Counted from the first letter of the stretch, positions 25,067 through 33,644 are shown. The stretch is DNA of 64,000 nt from Kibdelosporangium aridum (GCF_900176515.1 NZ_FWXV01000003.1:186001-250000); one strand, 5' to 3'. Translations and numbers: made by a program. Notes: generated from the sequence alone by a model not told the origin.

Positions 25067-25871
25067 CCGCTCGAACGAACGCCGCGACGGCCCGAGACGA
25101 CGAACGCTCGGGCCATCCGAGCGCGATCGTCGTAATCGGACCGTCCACAACGGGCACTGCGACCAAGTCCTCACGCAGGCCAATCCGAGCCGATTCCGGC
25201 AGTACGGCGATCATCTGGCCGAGCGTGATCAGCTGCATCAGCTGTGCGGCGTCGCGAACTTCCGGGCCAGTCCCGGTCATGCCGGGCCAGCGCGGCATCG
25301 GTTCGCCCTCCAGATCGGACATCCACAGGCGGTCCCGGTCGGCGTACCGGTGCCCGGCGGGCAGGATCGCGACCGCGCCTTCGACCCGCAGCTGCTCGAC
25401 GTCGAAGCCGGACGTGTCGTCGTACGGCAGGTGCAGGACCGCGACGTCGGCCCGGCCGTCCCGCAGGATCTGCGCCTGCTCGCCGATCGCGCAGACCTGC
25501 ACTTGCACTGGCAGCGCGTCGCGTTCGGTGGCGTAAGTGTCCAAAATGGCCTGGAGCATGCCGCCGTCACTGCCCGGTTTCATGACCATCACCAGCTTCG
25601 GCTCGGCGACCCGCTGGGTTCGCCGGGCCGCTGCGGCGACCGCGTCCAGGGCTTTGCGGGCTTCGTGCAGCAGGACCTCACCGGCTGCGGTGAGCATGAC
25701 CTTGCGGCTGGTTCGTTCGAACAACTCCACACCCAGGCGTTGTTCGAGCTGGCGGATCGCGCGTGACAGCGGCGGCTGGGCGATCCGGAGCCGTTCAGCG
25801 GCCCTGCCGAAGTGCAACTCCTCGGCGACCGCGATGAAGTAGGCCAACTCGCGGGTCTCCAGCCAATCCAT
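24972..25871 (-). CDS. LysR-family transcriptional regulator
   Basis: A 299-residue LysR regulator with the N-terminal helix-turn-helix (Leu-His-Phe-Gly-Arg-Ala-Ala-Glu-Arg-Leu, Gln-Pro-Pro-Leu-Ser-Arg-Ala-Ile-Arg-Gln-Leu-Glu) and a standard effector domain. The frame runs upstream to 25988, but the family start Met-Asp-Trp-Leu-Glu-Thr-Arg-Glu fixes 25871. The last 20 or so residues are low-complexity Ser/Ala/Arg and overlap the hydrolase gene. It is divergent from the SDR at 25942 and likely regulates it. Confidence 0.92.
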   Translation of the reverse strand: MDWLETRELAYFIAVAEELHFGRAAERLRIAQPPLSRAIRQLEQRLGVELFERTSRKVMLTAAGEVLLHEARKALDAVAAAARRTQRVAEPKLVMVMKPGSDGGMLQAILDTYATERDALPVQVQVCAIGEQAQILRDGRADVAVLHLPYDDTSGFDVEQLRVEGAVAILPAGHRYADRDRLWMSDLEGEPMPRWPGMTGTGPEVRDAAQLMQLITLGQMIAVLPESARIGLREDLVAVPVVDGPITTIALGWPERSSSRAVAAFVRAAIAVAEKEIRLDVGSASSARAGLSGTPRPAG

Positions 25872-25941
25872 ACCTGGAGGGTATCGCTGCACACCAAGCC
25901 GGTCATGGCGGTTCCGTAGTCGGAGGTGGTGAGCTGGAGGC

Positions 25942-26649
25942 ATGACAGAACAGAAGATCGCGTTGGTGACCGGTGCCAACAAAGGCATCGGTTACGAGAT
26001 CGCCGCGCAGCTCAAAGCGCTGGGCATGACGGTGATCATTGGCGCGCGCGACGAGCAGCGCCGCGCTCAAGCGGCGCAGGCCCTGGGCGTCGAGTCCGTG
26101 GCACTCGACGTGACCGACGCCGGGACCGCCGAGAAAGCCGCCGCGTGGATCGACGAACGCTTCGGCAGGCTGGACGTGCTGGTGAACAACGCCGGGGTCG
26201 TCGGCGGACGTGCCCAAGCGCCGACCACAGTCGACCCCGCCCTGGTCCGGGAGGTGTTCGAGACCAACTTCTTCGGCGTCCTCACGGTCACGAACGCGAT
26301 GCTGCCGTTGCTGAAACGCTCGGCCGGTGCCCGGATCGTGAACATGTCCAGCGGTGTCGGTTCCATCGGCGCCGCGACTGCGATCTACGGCGAATTGCCG
26401 GCGGGCGCGGCTTATCCGCCGTCGAAGACCGCGCTGAACTCACTCACCGCCCAGTACGCCAAGGATCTCCGCGGCACGGGCATCCTGATCAACGCGGCCG
26501 ACCCGGGTTACTGCGCGACGGATCTCAACAACCACACGGGTTTCCGGACCGCGGCCCAAGGCGCGGCGATCGCCGTCAAGCTCGCCACCCTCGACGACGA
26601 CGGCCCGACCGGCGGCTTCTTCAACGACGACGGTCCGCTGCCCTGGTAG
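25942..26649 (+). CDS. SDR-family NAD(P)-dependent oxidoreductase
   Basis: A 235-residue short-chain dehydrogenase of the carbonyl-reductase-like subgroup. It has Val-Thr-Gly-Ala-Asn-Lys-Gly-Ile-Gly, Gly-Ala-Arg-Asp (NADPH preference), Leu-Val-Asn-Asn-Ala-Gly, Asn-Met-Ser-Ser-Gly, a catalytic Tyr-Pro-Pro-Ser-Lys, and Ala-Asp-Pro-Gly-Tyr-Cys-Ala-Thr-Asp. The C-terminal Gly-Gly-Phe-Phe-Asn-Asp-Asp-Gly is usual for the subgroup. It is paired head to head with the LysR regulator. Confidence 0.93.
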   Translation: MTEQKIALVTGANKGIGYEIAAQLKALGMTVIIGARDEQRRAQAAQALGVESVALDVTDAGTAEKAAAWIDERFGRLDVLVNNAGVVGGRAQAPTTVDPALVREVFETNFFGVLTVTNAMLPLLKRSAGARIVNMSSGVGSIGAATAIYGELPAGAAYPPSKTALNSLTAQYAKDLRGTGILINAADPGYCATDLNNHTGFRTAAQGAAIAVKLATLDDDGPTGGFFNDDGPLPW

Positions 26650-26665
26650 GACTAGCCTGGGGGAC

Positions 26666-27280
26666 GTGAAGCGGATCGATCTGGGGGAAGTGCCGTACCT
26701 CGAAGCGATCGAGGACATGCGCACCTGGGTGGAACAGCGGCAGAACAACCTGATCGAGGACCGTCTGGTCCTGCTGACACATCCCGCGGTGATCACCTAC
26801 GGCGCCCGCACACCACCCGCCGAGCTGCCGAAGCACGGTGACATCCCGGTCATCCCGGTGGATCGCGGCGGGCAGGCGACGTACCACGGGCCTGGGCAGC
26901 TGATCGGCTACCTGGTCATCGACTTGCGTCAGCGTGGTCCCGGCGACATCGTGCGGTGGTTGGAAAACGGCCTGATCACCGCGCTTGACTCGCTGGGGTT
27001 CACGCTGATCCGCCGCGACACGCCACCCGGCAGCCAGAGCCTGGTCGGCGTGTGGACGCCGGATCACCGGAAGATCGCGTCGATCGGGATGCGCATCCGC
27101 CGTGGCGTGACCAGCCACGGGTTCTCCCTCAACATCACGTCCGACCTGGCGGTCTACCAGTCGTTCACGGCGTGTGGCCTGCCCGGCGTGCCGATGACGT
27201 CCTTGGCCGGACTGACCGGTGACGTACCGTCCGAAAACAAGGTCCGGGATGCCGTCGCCGCAGCCTTGGGCGCCATTTGA
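26666..27280 (+). CDS. lipB: Lipoyl(octanoyl) transferase
   Basis: A 204-residue LipB, which moves octanoate from acyl carrier protein to the lipoyl domains of 2-oxoacid dehydrogenases and the glycine cleavage system. The signature Arg-Gly-Gly-Gln-Ala-Thr-Tyr-His-Gly-Pro-Gly-Gln-Leu covers residues 67-79. The catalytic pair is Lys136 (Arg-Lys-Ile-Ala-Ser-Ile-Gly) and Cys170 (Thr-Ala-Cys-Gly-Leu-Pro). The start is GTG. In many actinomycetes lipA lies next to lipB; here no lipA is in the window. Confidence 0.96.
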   Translation: MKRIDLGEVPYLEAIEDMRTWVEQRQNNLIEDRLVLLTHPAVITYGARTPPAELPKHGDIPVIPVDRGGQATYHGPGQLIGYLVIDLRQRGPGDIVRWLENGLITALDSLGFTLIRRDTPPGSQSLVGVWTPDHRKIASIGMRIRRGVTSHGFSLNITSDLAVYQSFTACGLPGVPMTSLAGLTGDVPSENKVRDAVAAALGAI

Positions 27281-27354
27281 CCTAATCCGCTCCTGTCCGA
27301 ACTGATGCCCGTTCGGGCGGGTGATACCGGCCTGAAGCGCCATAGTTTGGCCAC

Positions 27355-30300
27355 GTGCCGCCTGATCGTCCGGCCCTGACCACGGAGCCTGCCGCCGCTC
27401 CGGTGCAGCAACCAGCGACCGTGGCGCCTCAGGCACAGTCGCCGGCCGAGGCATTGCTGGCGCTGCAAGGGATGGCGGGCAACGCGGCCGTCTCGCGGAT
27501 GATGTCGAGCCCGGTTCCGGTCACGATCGCGCCGCCGAGTTCACCCGAATTCCTCAGCCTGGTCGCGGACATCGAGGCCCGGCGAGCGGCGATCCTGGCG
27601 CACAGCACGGCCCAGGCCGACCAGATCCGGGCCAGCGCGGACACGTTGAAGCAGCGTTTCCGTACCACGGCAGACACCAAGGCGATGGCCGTCGAGCAGG
27701 CGCACGCAGCCGCTCTTGGGGTGGTCCAGCAGCACGCGTCCACTGCCCAGGCGACCATCCAGAGCAACCTCGACGCCGAGCTGGCCCGGGTGGATGCCGC
27801 CGCGGAAGCCGAGCTGCAACGCCTTGACCAGACGATCGAGGACAAACGCGGCACGCTCGCCCGGCACGCCGAGGACAAGGCCACCCTGGCCGCCACCGCA
27901 GGCACCGAACAGGCCCAACGAGCCACCGACGGCACAGCTGAGCGGACTGCTCGCGCGAACGAAATCGCCAACGCCAAGATTGAGCGGTACCGGACGCACG
28001 AGCAGGCAGGCGACATCCGTGACACGGTGGACTCGGCCAAGCGGGACGTCATCGCCGAGCTGAACCGGACCGGCACGGCCGTGGCCACCAGTGTCCGGAC
28101 CAAGTCGACCGAGCTCGGCGGGCACTTCCGGGAAGAGGCCGCGCAGACGGCACGGGATTTCGACCAGCCACGCACCGACGCCCGTGCCCAGATCCTGGAG
28201 AACCGGGACCGCACCAAGGACACGCTTCGCGAGATCGCGGCCAACGCGACCGCCCGGATCACCTCGGAAGCCAACCAGCTCGGCACGTCGCTGCAGGAGG
28301 AGTCCACCCGGCGCGCCGTGGAGATCCGCGCTCAGGCAGCGTTGTTCGACTCGTCGATCGACGAGTCCGTGGCGGCCACGATCACCCAGCTCGCCGAGCC
28401 CGCCGAGGCACTCGCCAACGACCTGGCCGGATTCGCACAGGACAACCAGGATGCCGCGTGCTATCCGCCGTTCGTCGACGAGGCGCGCGCCGAACTGTTG
28501 GCCGCGGCGAGCGAACGGGAAGCCCAGATCGACGACCTGGCCACGCAGTTCCTCGGCAGCTTGGACCAGACCACCGGCGACGCCGAGACCACCCTCAACG
28601 ACCACGCTGAAGCGCTGATCAGCGGCGTTCAGCAGGCGGGCGACGACTTCGGCGGCCCGATCAACGAGATCATGCAGAACACCGCCCAGGAAATGCACGA
28701 CGCGGCCGACGAGGGCGCGCGGAGCATGGCCGTGGTCACCGACGAGGTCGGCCGCGAGCTGGACCGCGTCGTCGAGGACCTGGATTCCCGTTGGGACGAA
28801 CGGCTTTCCGACCACACCCGCGAACTGCGCGAAGAGGTCGACAACGCACTGGCCGACGAAGACCGTGCGGTACAGGGGTTCTCCGACGAGATCGACGTCA
28901 GCGTCGACCGGATCGTCGAGGAGAGCGGCTTCTTCGACTCGCTGTGGAACTTCTGCGCCGGTCTGGTCGAGGGGATCTGGAACGGCCTGGTCGGGCTGCT
29001 CAAGGGCATCTGGGACGCGATCAAGACACCGCTGTTCTGGATCGCGGTCGCGGTCGTCGTGGTCATCATCGCCATCGCCGTGATCGTGTTGGTGATCAAG
29101 GGCGCGGCGGTGCTCGCGGCGATCGGCGCGGTGCTGGCGTTCGTCGGGAAGGTACTGCTGGTCATCGGTGTGATCGTGGGCAGCATCGCCGCGCTGTACT
29201 ACCTGTACCTGGCGATCACGCGACCGGACCTGACCTGGCGGCAACGCGGCGAACTGGTCGGCCGTGCGATCTTCGAGGCCGCGCTGGCGTTCGCCGGAAC
29301 CGGGATCCTGGCCCGGCTCAAGGTGTTCGCGCAGGTCGCGAAGTTCCGTGCGCTGGTGACCAGGGTCGGCAGCCTGGCGCTGGCGATCAGGCTGGTCAAC
29401 AAGGTGCCCGACCTCGAGAAGATCGCCAGGCTGCTGGTCCTGGCCGAGGCCGCGAACGTGTTGCGGGTGCTGGACAAGGTCTCCGACGCCGAACTCGCGA
29501 TCGTCCTGCTCGGCAAGGTGCGCGACATCGACGAGCTGCTTGTCCTGCTGGACAAGTGTTCCGACGCCTCGACACTGGCCCGGCTGCCCGAACTGATCGA
29601 CGCGTTCGACCAACGGCTGCTGCTCAGGGTCGCCGCCGAGATCGACTTCCGTGACCTGCTGCCCTTCTTGGACCAGCAGGAAACGGCTGCGGCACGCCAG
29701 ATCCTCACCCAGTACGCCGACGCAGGCAGCTGGGACAGGCTGCGCAGGTTCCTGCGTGGCATGGGCCAAGCCGCCGAGACCGAGGGCTACGCCGCGGCAG
29801 GCGCGGGCGACATCATCGTGGACAACCAGACGCTCTCAGCCGTTCGCGCGATGCTCGGGGGCGTGGACTACGGCACCCTGCAGCCGATCGAGCAGCGCAT
29901 GATCCAGCAACTGTTCGCCCAGCTCGGTCAGCCACTCGACGCGACCGGAACACTCGTCCCACCGAACCAGCCGGCGATCCAGGGAATCATGGGCCGGTTG
30001 CGGGCACCCGTCACAGTCATGGGCGAGACCGGCGTCAACGCCGTGCACAAGCCTCTGGGCGCGGCGGCCAGCGACCTCGGTGCGGTGGAACGTCCGGCCG
30101 GTCTCGCAGTGGACATCGACCGCAACAGCACTGCCTACCGCCAGGTGCTGACCGACCTGGAGAGTCCTCCGAACAGGCCATGGACGCCCTCGAGCACAAC
30201 CGCACCCACGCCTGTCGGCAAGGCGGAGGGGATCAGGGACCGCACAGTCGTGGCTGACGCGCTGTTCGCGCAGATGGAAGGCGGTGGCGTGCCCCGGTTC

Positions 30301-30471
30301 ATGACCGCCGACGGCGCGGTGTTCGAGCGGCTCGCCGGCTGGGCCGTGTCGGTCAACCCGCCCGCGGCCGGGACCGGGACGGTCGCGACCAGGTTGGCCA
30401 GGGCAAACCCGAACGGATTCGAGATACTGCTCAACGGCCGCAGAATGCTCGTGATCCCGGTAGGACTGTGA
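27355..30471 (+). CDS. Large coiled-coil/membrane protein with eCIS-type N-terminal motif; candidate toxin or injected cargo
   Basis: A 1038-residue protein. The Pro/Ala/Gln-rich start contains Leu-Leu-Ala-Leu-Gln-Gly-Met-Ala-Gly-Asn-Ala-Ala-Val-Ser-Arg-Met (about 34-49), the leader motif seen on proteins linked to extracellular contractile injection systems, often with DUF4157, which is absent here. Residues 60-550 are a long charged coiled-coil array. About 560-640 is strongly hydrophobic, with two or three membrane segments. About 680-800 has leucine-rich helical repeats, and about 830-1038 is a variable C-terminal domain with no recognised enzyme motif. The stop overlaps the zinc-ribbon gene by 4 bases, as in toxin-immunity pairs. 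Cargo, polymorphic toxin, or structural envelope protein are all possible; no injection-system genes are in the window. Confidence 0.8.
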   Translation: MPPDRPALTTEPAAAPVQQPATVAPQAQSPAEALLALQGMAGNAAVSRMMSSPVPVTIAPPSSPEFLSLVADIEARRAAILAHSTAQADQIRASADTLKQRFRTTADTKAMAVEQAHAAALGVVQQHASTAQATIQSNLDAELARVDAAAEAELQRLDQTIEDKRGTLARHAEDKATLAATAGTEQAQRATDGTAERTARANEIANAKIERYRTHEQAGDIRDTVDSAKRDVIAELNRTGTAVATSVRTKSTELGGHFREEAAQTARDFDQPRTDARAQILENRDRTKDTLREIAANATARITSEANQLGTSLQEESTRRAVEIRAQAALFDSSIDESVAATITQLAEPAEALANDLAGFAQDNQDAACYPPFVDEARAELLAAASEREAQIDDLATQFLGSLDQTTGDAETTLNDHAEALISGVQQAGDDFGGPINEIMQNTAQEMHDAADEGARSMAVVTDEVGRELDRVVEDLDSRWDERLSDHTRELREEVDNALADEDRAVQGFSDEIDVSVDRIVEESGFFDSLWNFCAGLVEGIWNGLVGLLKGIWDAIKTPLFWIAVAVVVVIIAIAVIVLVIKGAAVLAAIGAVLAFVGKVLLVIGVIVGSIAALYYLYLAITRPDLTWRQRGELVGRAIFEAALAFAGTGILARLKVFAQVAKFRALVTRVGSLALAIRLVNKVPDLEKIARLLVLAEAANVLRVLDKVSDAELAIVLLGKVRDIDELLVLLDKCSDASTLARLPELIDAFDQRLLLRVAAEIDFRDLLPFLDQQETAAARQILTQYADAGSWDRLRRFLRGMGQAAETEGYAAAGAGDIIVDNQTLSAVRAMLGGVDYGTLQPIEQRMIQQLFAQLGQPLDATGTLVPPNQPAIQGIMGRLRAPVTVMGETGVNAVHKPLGAAASDLGAVERPAGLAVDIDRNSTAYRQVLTDLESPPNRPWTPSSTTAPTPVGKAEGIRDRTVVADALFAQMEGGGVPRFMTADGAVFERLAGWAVSVNPPAAGTGTVATRLARANPNGFEILLNGRRMLVIPVGL

Positions 30472-30923
30472 AGACAATGCCCTCTGCGTACTTCGTCGCC
30501 GAACTCGACTGCCCGGTGTGCGGTAGCCGGTCGCCAGCGGACGAGTCCATCGAGCTGGTCACGCCGCTCGTGGACGGTGGATTCTGGACCGTCGGCGAGA
30601 GCGACCCGGACTTCACCTGGCGCAACATCCGGGTGTACTACCCCATCTTGCGCGAACCGGTGGACGACGAGCCCGTCCAACTGCTCGAAACGTGGGTGTG
30701 CCCGACGTGCGGATCCACCGCTTGGGCGCGGATCACCTTCGAGGACACCGTGATCAAGCAGATCGCGGCCGTACCGCTGGATGTGCTCACGGTCAGCACC
30801 GCGCACGCCATCAGCGAGGATGTGGGTCAGCCGTATCAGGAGATCACCGGCGAGGAACTGTTCCCCGGCGGCAACATCCGCATCGACTTCCGCGAGCGTC
30901 TGCTGGCCGCTCTGCAGCGCTAA
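30468..30923 (+). CDS. Zinc-ribbon-like protein, possible immunity or partner protein
   Basis: A 151-residue protein with two Cys-x-x-Cys knuckles (Cys15-Pro-Val-Cys18 and Cys78-Pro-Thr-Cys81) that would hold one zinc across the N-terminal half; the C-terminal half is alpha/beta with no recognised motif. GTG at 30468 overlaps the upstream stop (GTGA); ATG at 30477 is an alternative. Tight coupling to the large upstream gene suggests the products act together, for example as immunity protein, chaperone or loading factor. Function is not known. Confidence 0.82.
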   Translation: MKTMPSAYFVAELDCPVCGSRSPADESIELVTPLVDGGFWTVGESDPDFTWRNIRVYYPILREPVDDEPVQLLETWVCPTCGSTAWARITFEDTVIKQIAAVPLDVLTVSTAHAISEDVGQPYQEITGEELFPGGNIRIDFRERLLAALQR

Positions 30924-30924
30924 G

Positions 30925-31140
30925 TCACGCCGCGGCCAGCAAGGCTTGTCCAGTCGGAGTCAGTCTCGCTGGTTGCTGGTCCGCCCCAGTGATCAAACCT
31001 TCCTGGGCCAGGCGCATCGCGGCGAACTGGTCGCAGCAGCTCAGGCCGTCAATCCGCAGGCACGTACCGGAGATCTCACAGCGGCCCGCGGCGACTGCAC
31101 GCAGAACGGCCCGGTCCCGGTTGCTGATCGTGGTGATCAT
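30925..31140 (-). CDS. Small winged-helix-like protein
   Basis: A 71-residue protein beginning Met-Ile-Thr-Thr-Ile-Ser-Asn-Arg-Asp-Arg-Ala-Val-Leu-Arg-Ala-Val-Ala, with helices and a turn before Leu-Thr-Pro-Thr-Gly-Gln-Ala-Leu-Leu, the usual end of a winged helix. Three or four cysteines (Cys-Glu-Ile-Ser-Gly-Thr-Cys and Cys-Cys) might bind a metal. Similar short proteins occur in related actinomycetes. It is convergent with the zinc-ribbon gene, one base apart. A role as small regulator is possible but unproven. Confidence 0.65.
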   Translation of the reverse strand: MITTISNRDRAVLRAVAAGRCEISGTCLRIDGLSCCDQFAAMRLAQEGLITGADQQPARLTPTGQALLAAA

Positions 31141-31286
31141 TGTTCTCTCCCCTGTTCGGTTCTCGCTCTCTACCTATTCGTCGAAGAGGCCCCCGCCGGA
31201 TCGACATCTCTTTGACGAAAAAGAGGCGCGTAAGATCCCTCGAATACAGGATTCACACTAAGTACTCGGAGAAATACGCTGAGTTG

Positions 31287-32540
31287 ATGGCAACACGGGC
31301 GGCGACCTTCCGTTCGGTCCTCGCGGTCGGGGAGTTCCGGGCCATTTGGCTTGCGGAGCTGTTGTCGCAAGCCGGTGACCAACTCGCGCGCGTCGCGCTG
31401 TCCGTTCTCGTGTTCCAACGGACCAACTCCGCCGCGCTGACCGGACTGACCTTCGCGCTGACGTACCTGCCGACAATGCTCGGCGGGATCCTGCTGTCCG
31501 GGCTCGGTGACCGGTTTCCCCGGCGGACAGTCCTGGTCGTGTCGGATGTCGTGCGTGCCGCACTTGTCGCCCTGATGGCGATCCCCGGCACTCCACTGTG
31601 GCTGCTGTGCATCCTGTTAACAGCTGTGGTTATGGCGAACGGTCCGTTCAAGGCCGCTCAGCTGGCTTTGCTGCCGGACGTGCTCGACGAGAAGCGCTAT
31701 GTCGTGGGTCTGGCGGTTCGCAACGTGACCGTGCAGTCCTCGCAGGTCGCCGGGTTCGCTGGCGGCGGCCTGCTCGTCAGTTTGCTCAACCCGTATCTGG
31801 CGTTGGGTTTGGACGCGGTCACGTTCGCCTTGTCCGCCTTGATCATTCGCTGGGGCGTGCGCTGGCGGCCTGCCGCCCGATCCGGGAAGGACCCCGTTCG
31901 GCTGAGCGCGTTCCGTCTGGTGTGGCGTGATCCGCGGCTGCGGCTGATCGCGTTGATCTCGTGGCTGTCCTTGTTCTACATCGCACCGGAAAGTTTGGCC
32001 GCGCCGTACGCCGCGGAACTCGGGCTTGGCGCACTCGCGGTCGGTCTGATCATGGCGAGCCATCCGGTCGGCAGCATCATCGGAGCGTACGCATACACGC
32101 GATACGTCAGCGAGGAGAACCGGCAGCGGACACTCGGCATGATGGGCATCCTCGCCGGAATTCCGTTGCTGTTCAGCGCTTTCCAGCCGGACCTGGCCAC
32201 GTCCATGATCCTTTTCGGACTGACCGGCGCGTTCAGCACGGCGTACACACTCCAATGCGCAGCGACCGCGACACGGTTACTACCGGACGCCGGACGCGCC
32301 CAAGGTATCGGTCTGCTTGCGACAGCAGCCCTTACCGCCCAAGGCATCGGCGCGTTGCTCGCCGGTGTGCTGGCTGATTTGTCCGCTGCGTCAGCAGCGA
32401 TCGCGATGGCGGGCGCTGCCGGTGTCGTGACCGCTATTCCGCTGACATATGCCTGGGCTCGGCGTGACCACGGACATGATCGAGCATCCACGCCTCAGCT
32501 TCCGGATACACACCGGAACACGCCCACGGCTGACCGCTGA
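31287..32540 (+). CDS. MFS transporter (12-helix efflux type)
   Basis: A 417-residue major facilitator with about 12 helices. The motif-A loop between helices 2 and 3 is clear (Gly-Leu-Gly-Asp-Arg-Phe-Pro-Arg-Arg-Thr). It fits the enterobactin-exporter/macrolide-efflux-like MFS_3 group. ATG at 31287 is chosen because the first helix follows directly and upstream frame sequence is not protein-like. The 3' end overlaps the convergent SinR-like gene by 107 bases. The substrate is unknown. Confidence 0.92.
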   Translation: MATRAATFRSVLAVGEFRAIWLAELLSQAGDQLARVALSVLVFQRTNSAALTGLTFALTYLPTMLGGILLSGLGDRFPRRTVLVVSDVVRAALVALMAIPGTPLWLLCILLTAVVMANGPFKAAQLALLPDVLDEKRYVVGLAVRNVTVQSSQVAGFAGGGLLVSLLNPYLALGLDAVTFALSALIIRWGVRWRPAARSGKDPVRLSAFRLVWRDPRLRLIALISWLSLFYIAPESLAAPYAAELGLGALAVGLIMASHPVGSIIGAYAYTRYVSEENRQRTLGMMGILAGIPLLFSAFQPDLATSMILFGLTGAFSTAYTLQCAATATRLLPDAGRAQGIGLLATAALTAQGIGALLAGVLADLSAASAAIAMAGAAGVVTAIPLTYAWARRDHGHDRASTPQLPDTHRNTPTADR

Positions 32541-32760
32541 CGTCCAGCACCAGCAACTGATCACCCGGATCCAGCTGGGAGGCCAGAATGTCCCGGACTT
32601 CATCGAGGTGATAACCGGTGGCCACCAGCCAGACGTTCTCCGCCGGGTGCCACCAGCGCCCCAATGAGGAGATCATTCGGGCAAGACCCGCGCCAGGAGC
32701 GTCCATCCCCACGCGAGTCACCGAATAACAGATCAGCAGGGTGCCCACTGAATCCATCAT
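32434..32760 (-). CDS. SinR-like protein with Cas2-type ferredoxin fold
   Basis: A protein of about 108 residues whose core (Thr-Leu-Leu-Ile-Cys-Tyr-Ser-Val, Leu-Gly-Arg-Trp-Trp-His, Val-Trp-Leu-Val-Ala-Thr, Asp-Gln-Leu-Leu-Val-Leu-Asp-Val) matches orphan SinR-family/Cas2-like proteins of the form strand-helix with a Trp-Trp-His pair, then Trp-Leu-Val. The fold is shared with Cas2 and VapD; SinR proteins are mostly uncharacterised. No CRISPR array or cas1 is nearby. Two adjacent ATG codons (32760, 32757) can start it. It ends deep inside the convergent transporter gene. Confidence 0.72.
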   Translation of the reverse strand: MMDSVGTLLICYSVTRVGMDAPGAGLARMISSLGRWWHPAENVWLVATGYHLDEVRDILASQLDPGDQLLVLDVSGQPWACSGVYPEAEAWMLDHVRGHAEPRHMSAE

Positions 32761-32853
32761 TCCGTACCGGCGCCGGTTTCGATGTCGTCCAGTTGCGTGA
32801 ATAAAACGCAGGTCCAGCGGGTATTCCAAGGTCCCGACGATGTGGGAGGCAGC

Positions 32854-33045
32854 ATGTTAGCCATCATCGGTGCGGTCTTGTTCGCACTTGCTCTCATCCT
32901 CGATCTCGCCGACGCCAACATCGGCGACACGATCAACGCGGCGACCATCGTGACCGCCGGTCTGCTCTGTGTCGCCCTTCATCTGGCAGGCGTCGGGACT
33001 CGGGCCCGCACCGGCGGCGGTTGGAGCCTGCGCAGTCGTAAGTAA
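32854..33045 (+). CDS. Small two-helix membrane protein
   Basis: A 63-residue protein with two hydrophobic helices separated by Asp-Leu-Ala-Asp-Ala-Asn-Ile-Gly-Asp-Thr-Ile, a pattern common in short actinomycete membrane proteins of unknown role. A GGGAGG ribosome site lies 4 bases before the ATG. It ends just before a strong hairpin terminator. Confidence 0.72.
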   Translation: MLAIIGAVLFALALILDLADANIGDTINAATIVTAGLLCVALHLAGVGTRARTGGGWSLRSRK

Positions 33046-33059
33046 AACGCTGTAACGCC

Positions 33060-33100
33060 AACGCCCTTCGTGCGTGAGTCGACCACGCACGAAGGGCGTT
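33060..33100. terminator. Bidirectional hairpin terminator
   Basis: A perfect 17-bp stem (33060-33076 with 33084-33100) and a 7-base loop sit between the convergent stops at 33045 and 33108. Confidence 0.88.
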
Positions 33101-33107
33101 CTCGTGT

Positions 33108-33644
33108 TCAGCAGCCGCCGCAGTTGTAGTACGTGACGTCCCAGTGGTTCGACTCGAGGAAGTAGATGTTGCCGGAGCCGGACCGCCATTGGTTGCCGCC
33201 AATGTACGTGAAGTTGTTGCGCACGTAGTTGTTGACGCACGTGCCGAGGCTGTAGTCCAGCTTGTAGCCGTTCCAGTGGCTGTAGGTGCCACTGGCGTGA
33301 CCGGTCTCGGTGCCGCCGGTGACGTTCAGCGCGCATCCGCTGGCCTGCTTGAGGGTTTCCGCGCCCTGGATCGTGGCCAGGTTGACCTGTTCGAACGATG
33401 TGCACGTGGGGTTGTTGCGGTCACTGCAGTTCCCGCTGGACGACCACGTGATACCGGCGTTGCGTAACCGTGTCGTGGCTTGTGCGTGGGTGAGTTTGGT
33501 GACCTGGATGACCACGGTGCCCGGCTCCGCCGAGTTGGCGACCGGGTCGGATTCCTTGTCCGCCACCGAAGCCTGCGCCATGCCCGCGGAGAACAGCAGC
33601 GCAGCCGCCGAAACGATCAACGAGCGAGTCAGAATGTGCCGCAT
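33108..33644 (-). CDS. Small secreted protein with possible DD-peptidase/hedgehog-type fold
   Basis: A 178-residue exported protein. A signal peptide (Met-Arg-His-Ile-Leu-Thr-Arg-Ser-Leu, ending near Gly-Met-Ala-Gln-Ala-Ser) is followed by a domain with several cysteines for disulfides. Thr-Gly-His-Ala-Ser-Gly, Gly-Tyr-Lys-Leu-Asp-Tyr and Ser-Asn-His-Trp-Asp-Val resemble the His, Asp, His zinc-ligand layout of M15/hedgehog-type peptidases, but I am not certain. GAAGGAG precedes the ATG. The product probably acts on the cell wall or in the medium. Confidence 0.8.
   Translation of the reverse strand: MRHILTRSLIVSAAALLFSAGMAQASVADKESDPVANSAEPGTVVIQVTKLTHAQATTRLRNAGITWSSSGNCSDRNNPTCTSFEQVNLATIQGAETLKQASGCALNVTGGTETGHASGTYSHWNGYKLDYSLGTCVNNYVRNNFTYIGGNQWRSGSGNIYFLESNHWDVTYYNCGGC

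Noticed and set aside
27541..29769. Very long minus-strand open frame (742 codons) opposite the large coiled-coil gene
   Set aside because: It is the mirror of a high-G/C gene: composition is Gly/Arg/Asp-rich without domains, whereas the plus-strand frame has a clear leader motif, coiled coil and membrane segments.
27355..30923. A complete extracellular contractile injection system
   Set aside because: No sheath, tube, baseplate or AAA-type loader genes are present; only a possible cargo can be argued.
32434..32760. CRISPR-Cas locus suggested by the Cas2-like fold
   Set aside because: No repeat-spacer array and no cas1 or effector genes anywhere in the window; the protein fits orphan SinR-like proteins better.
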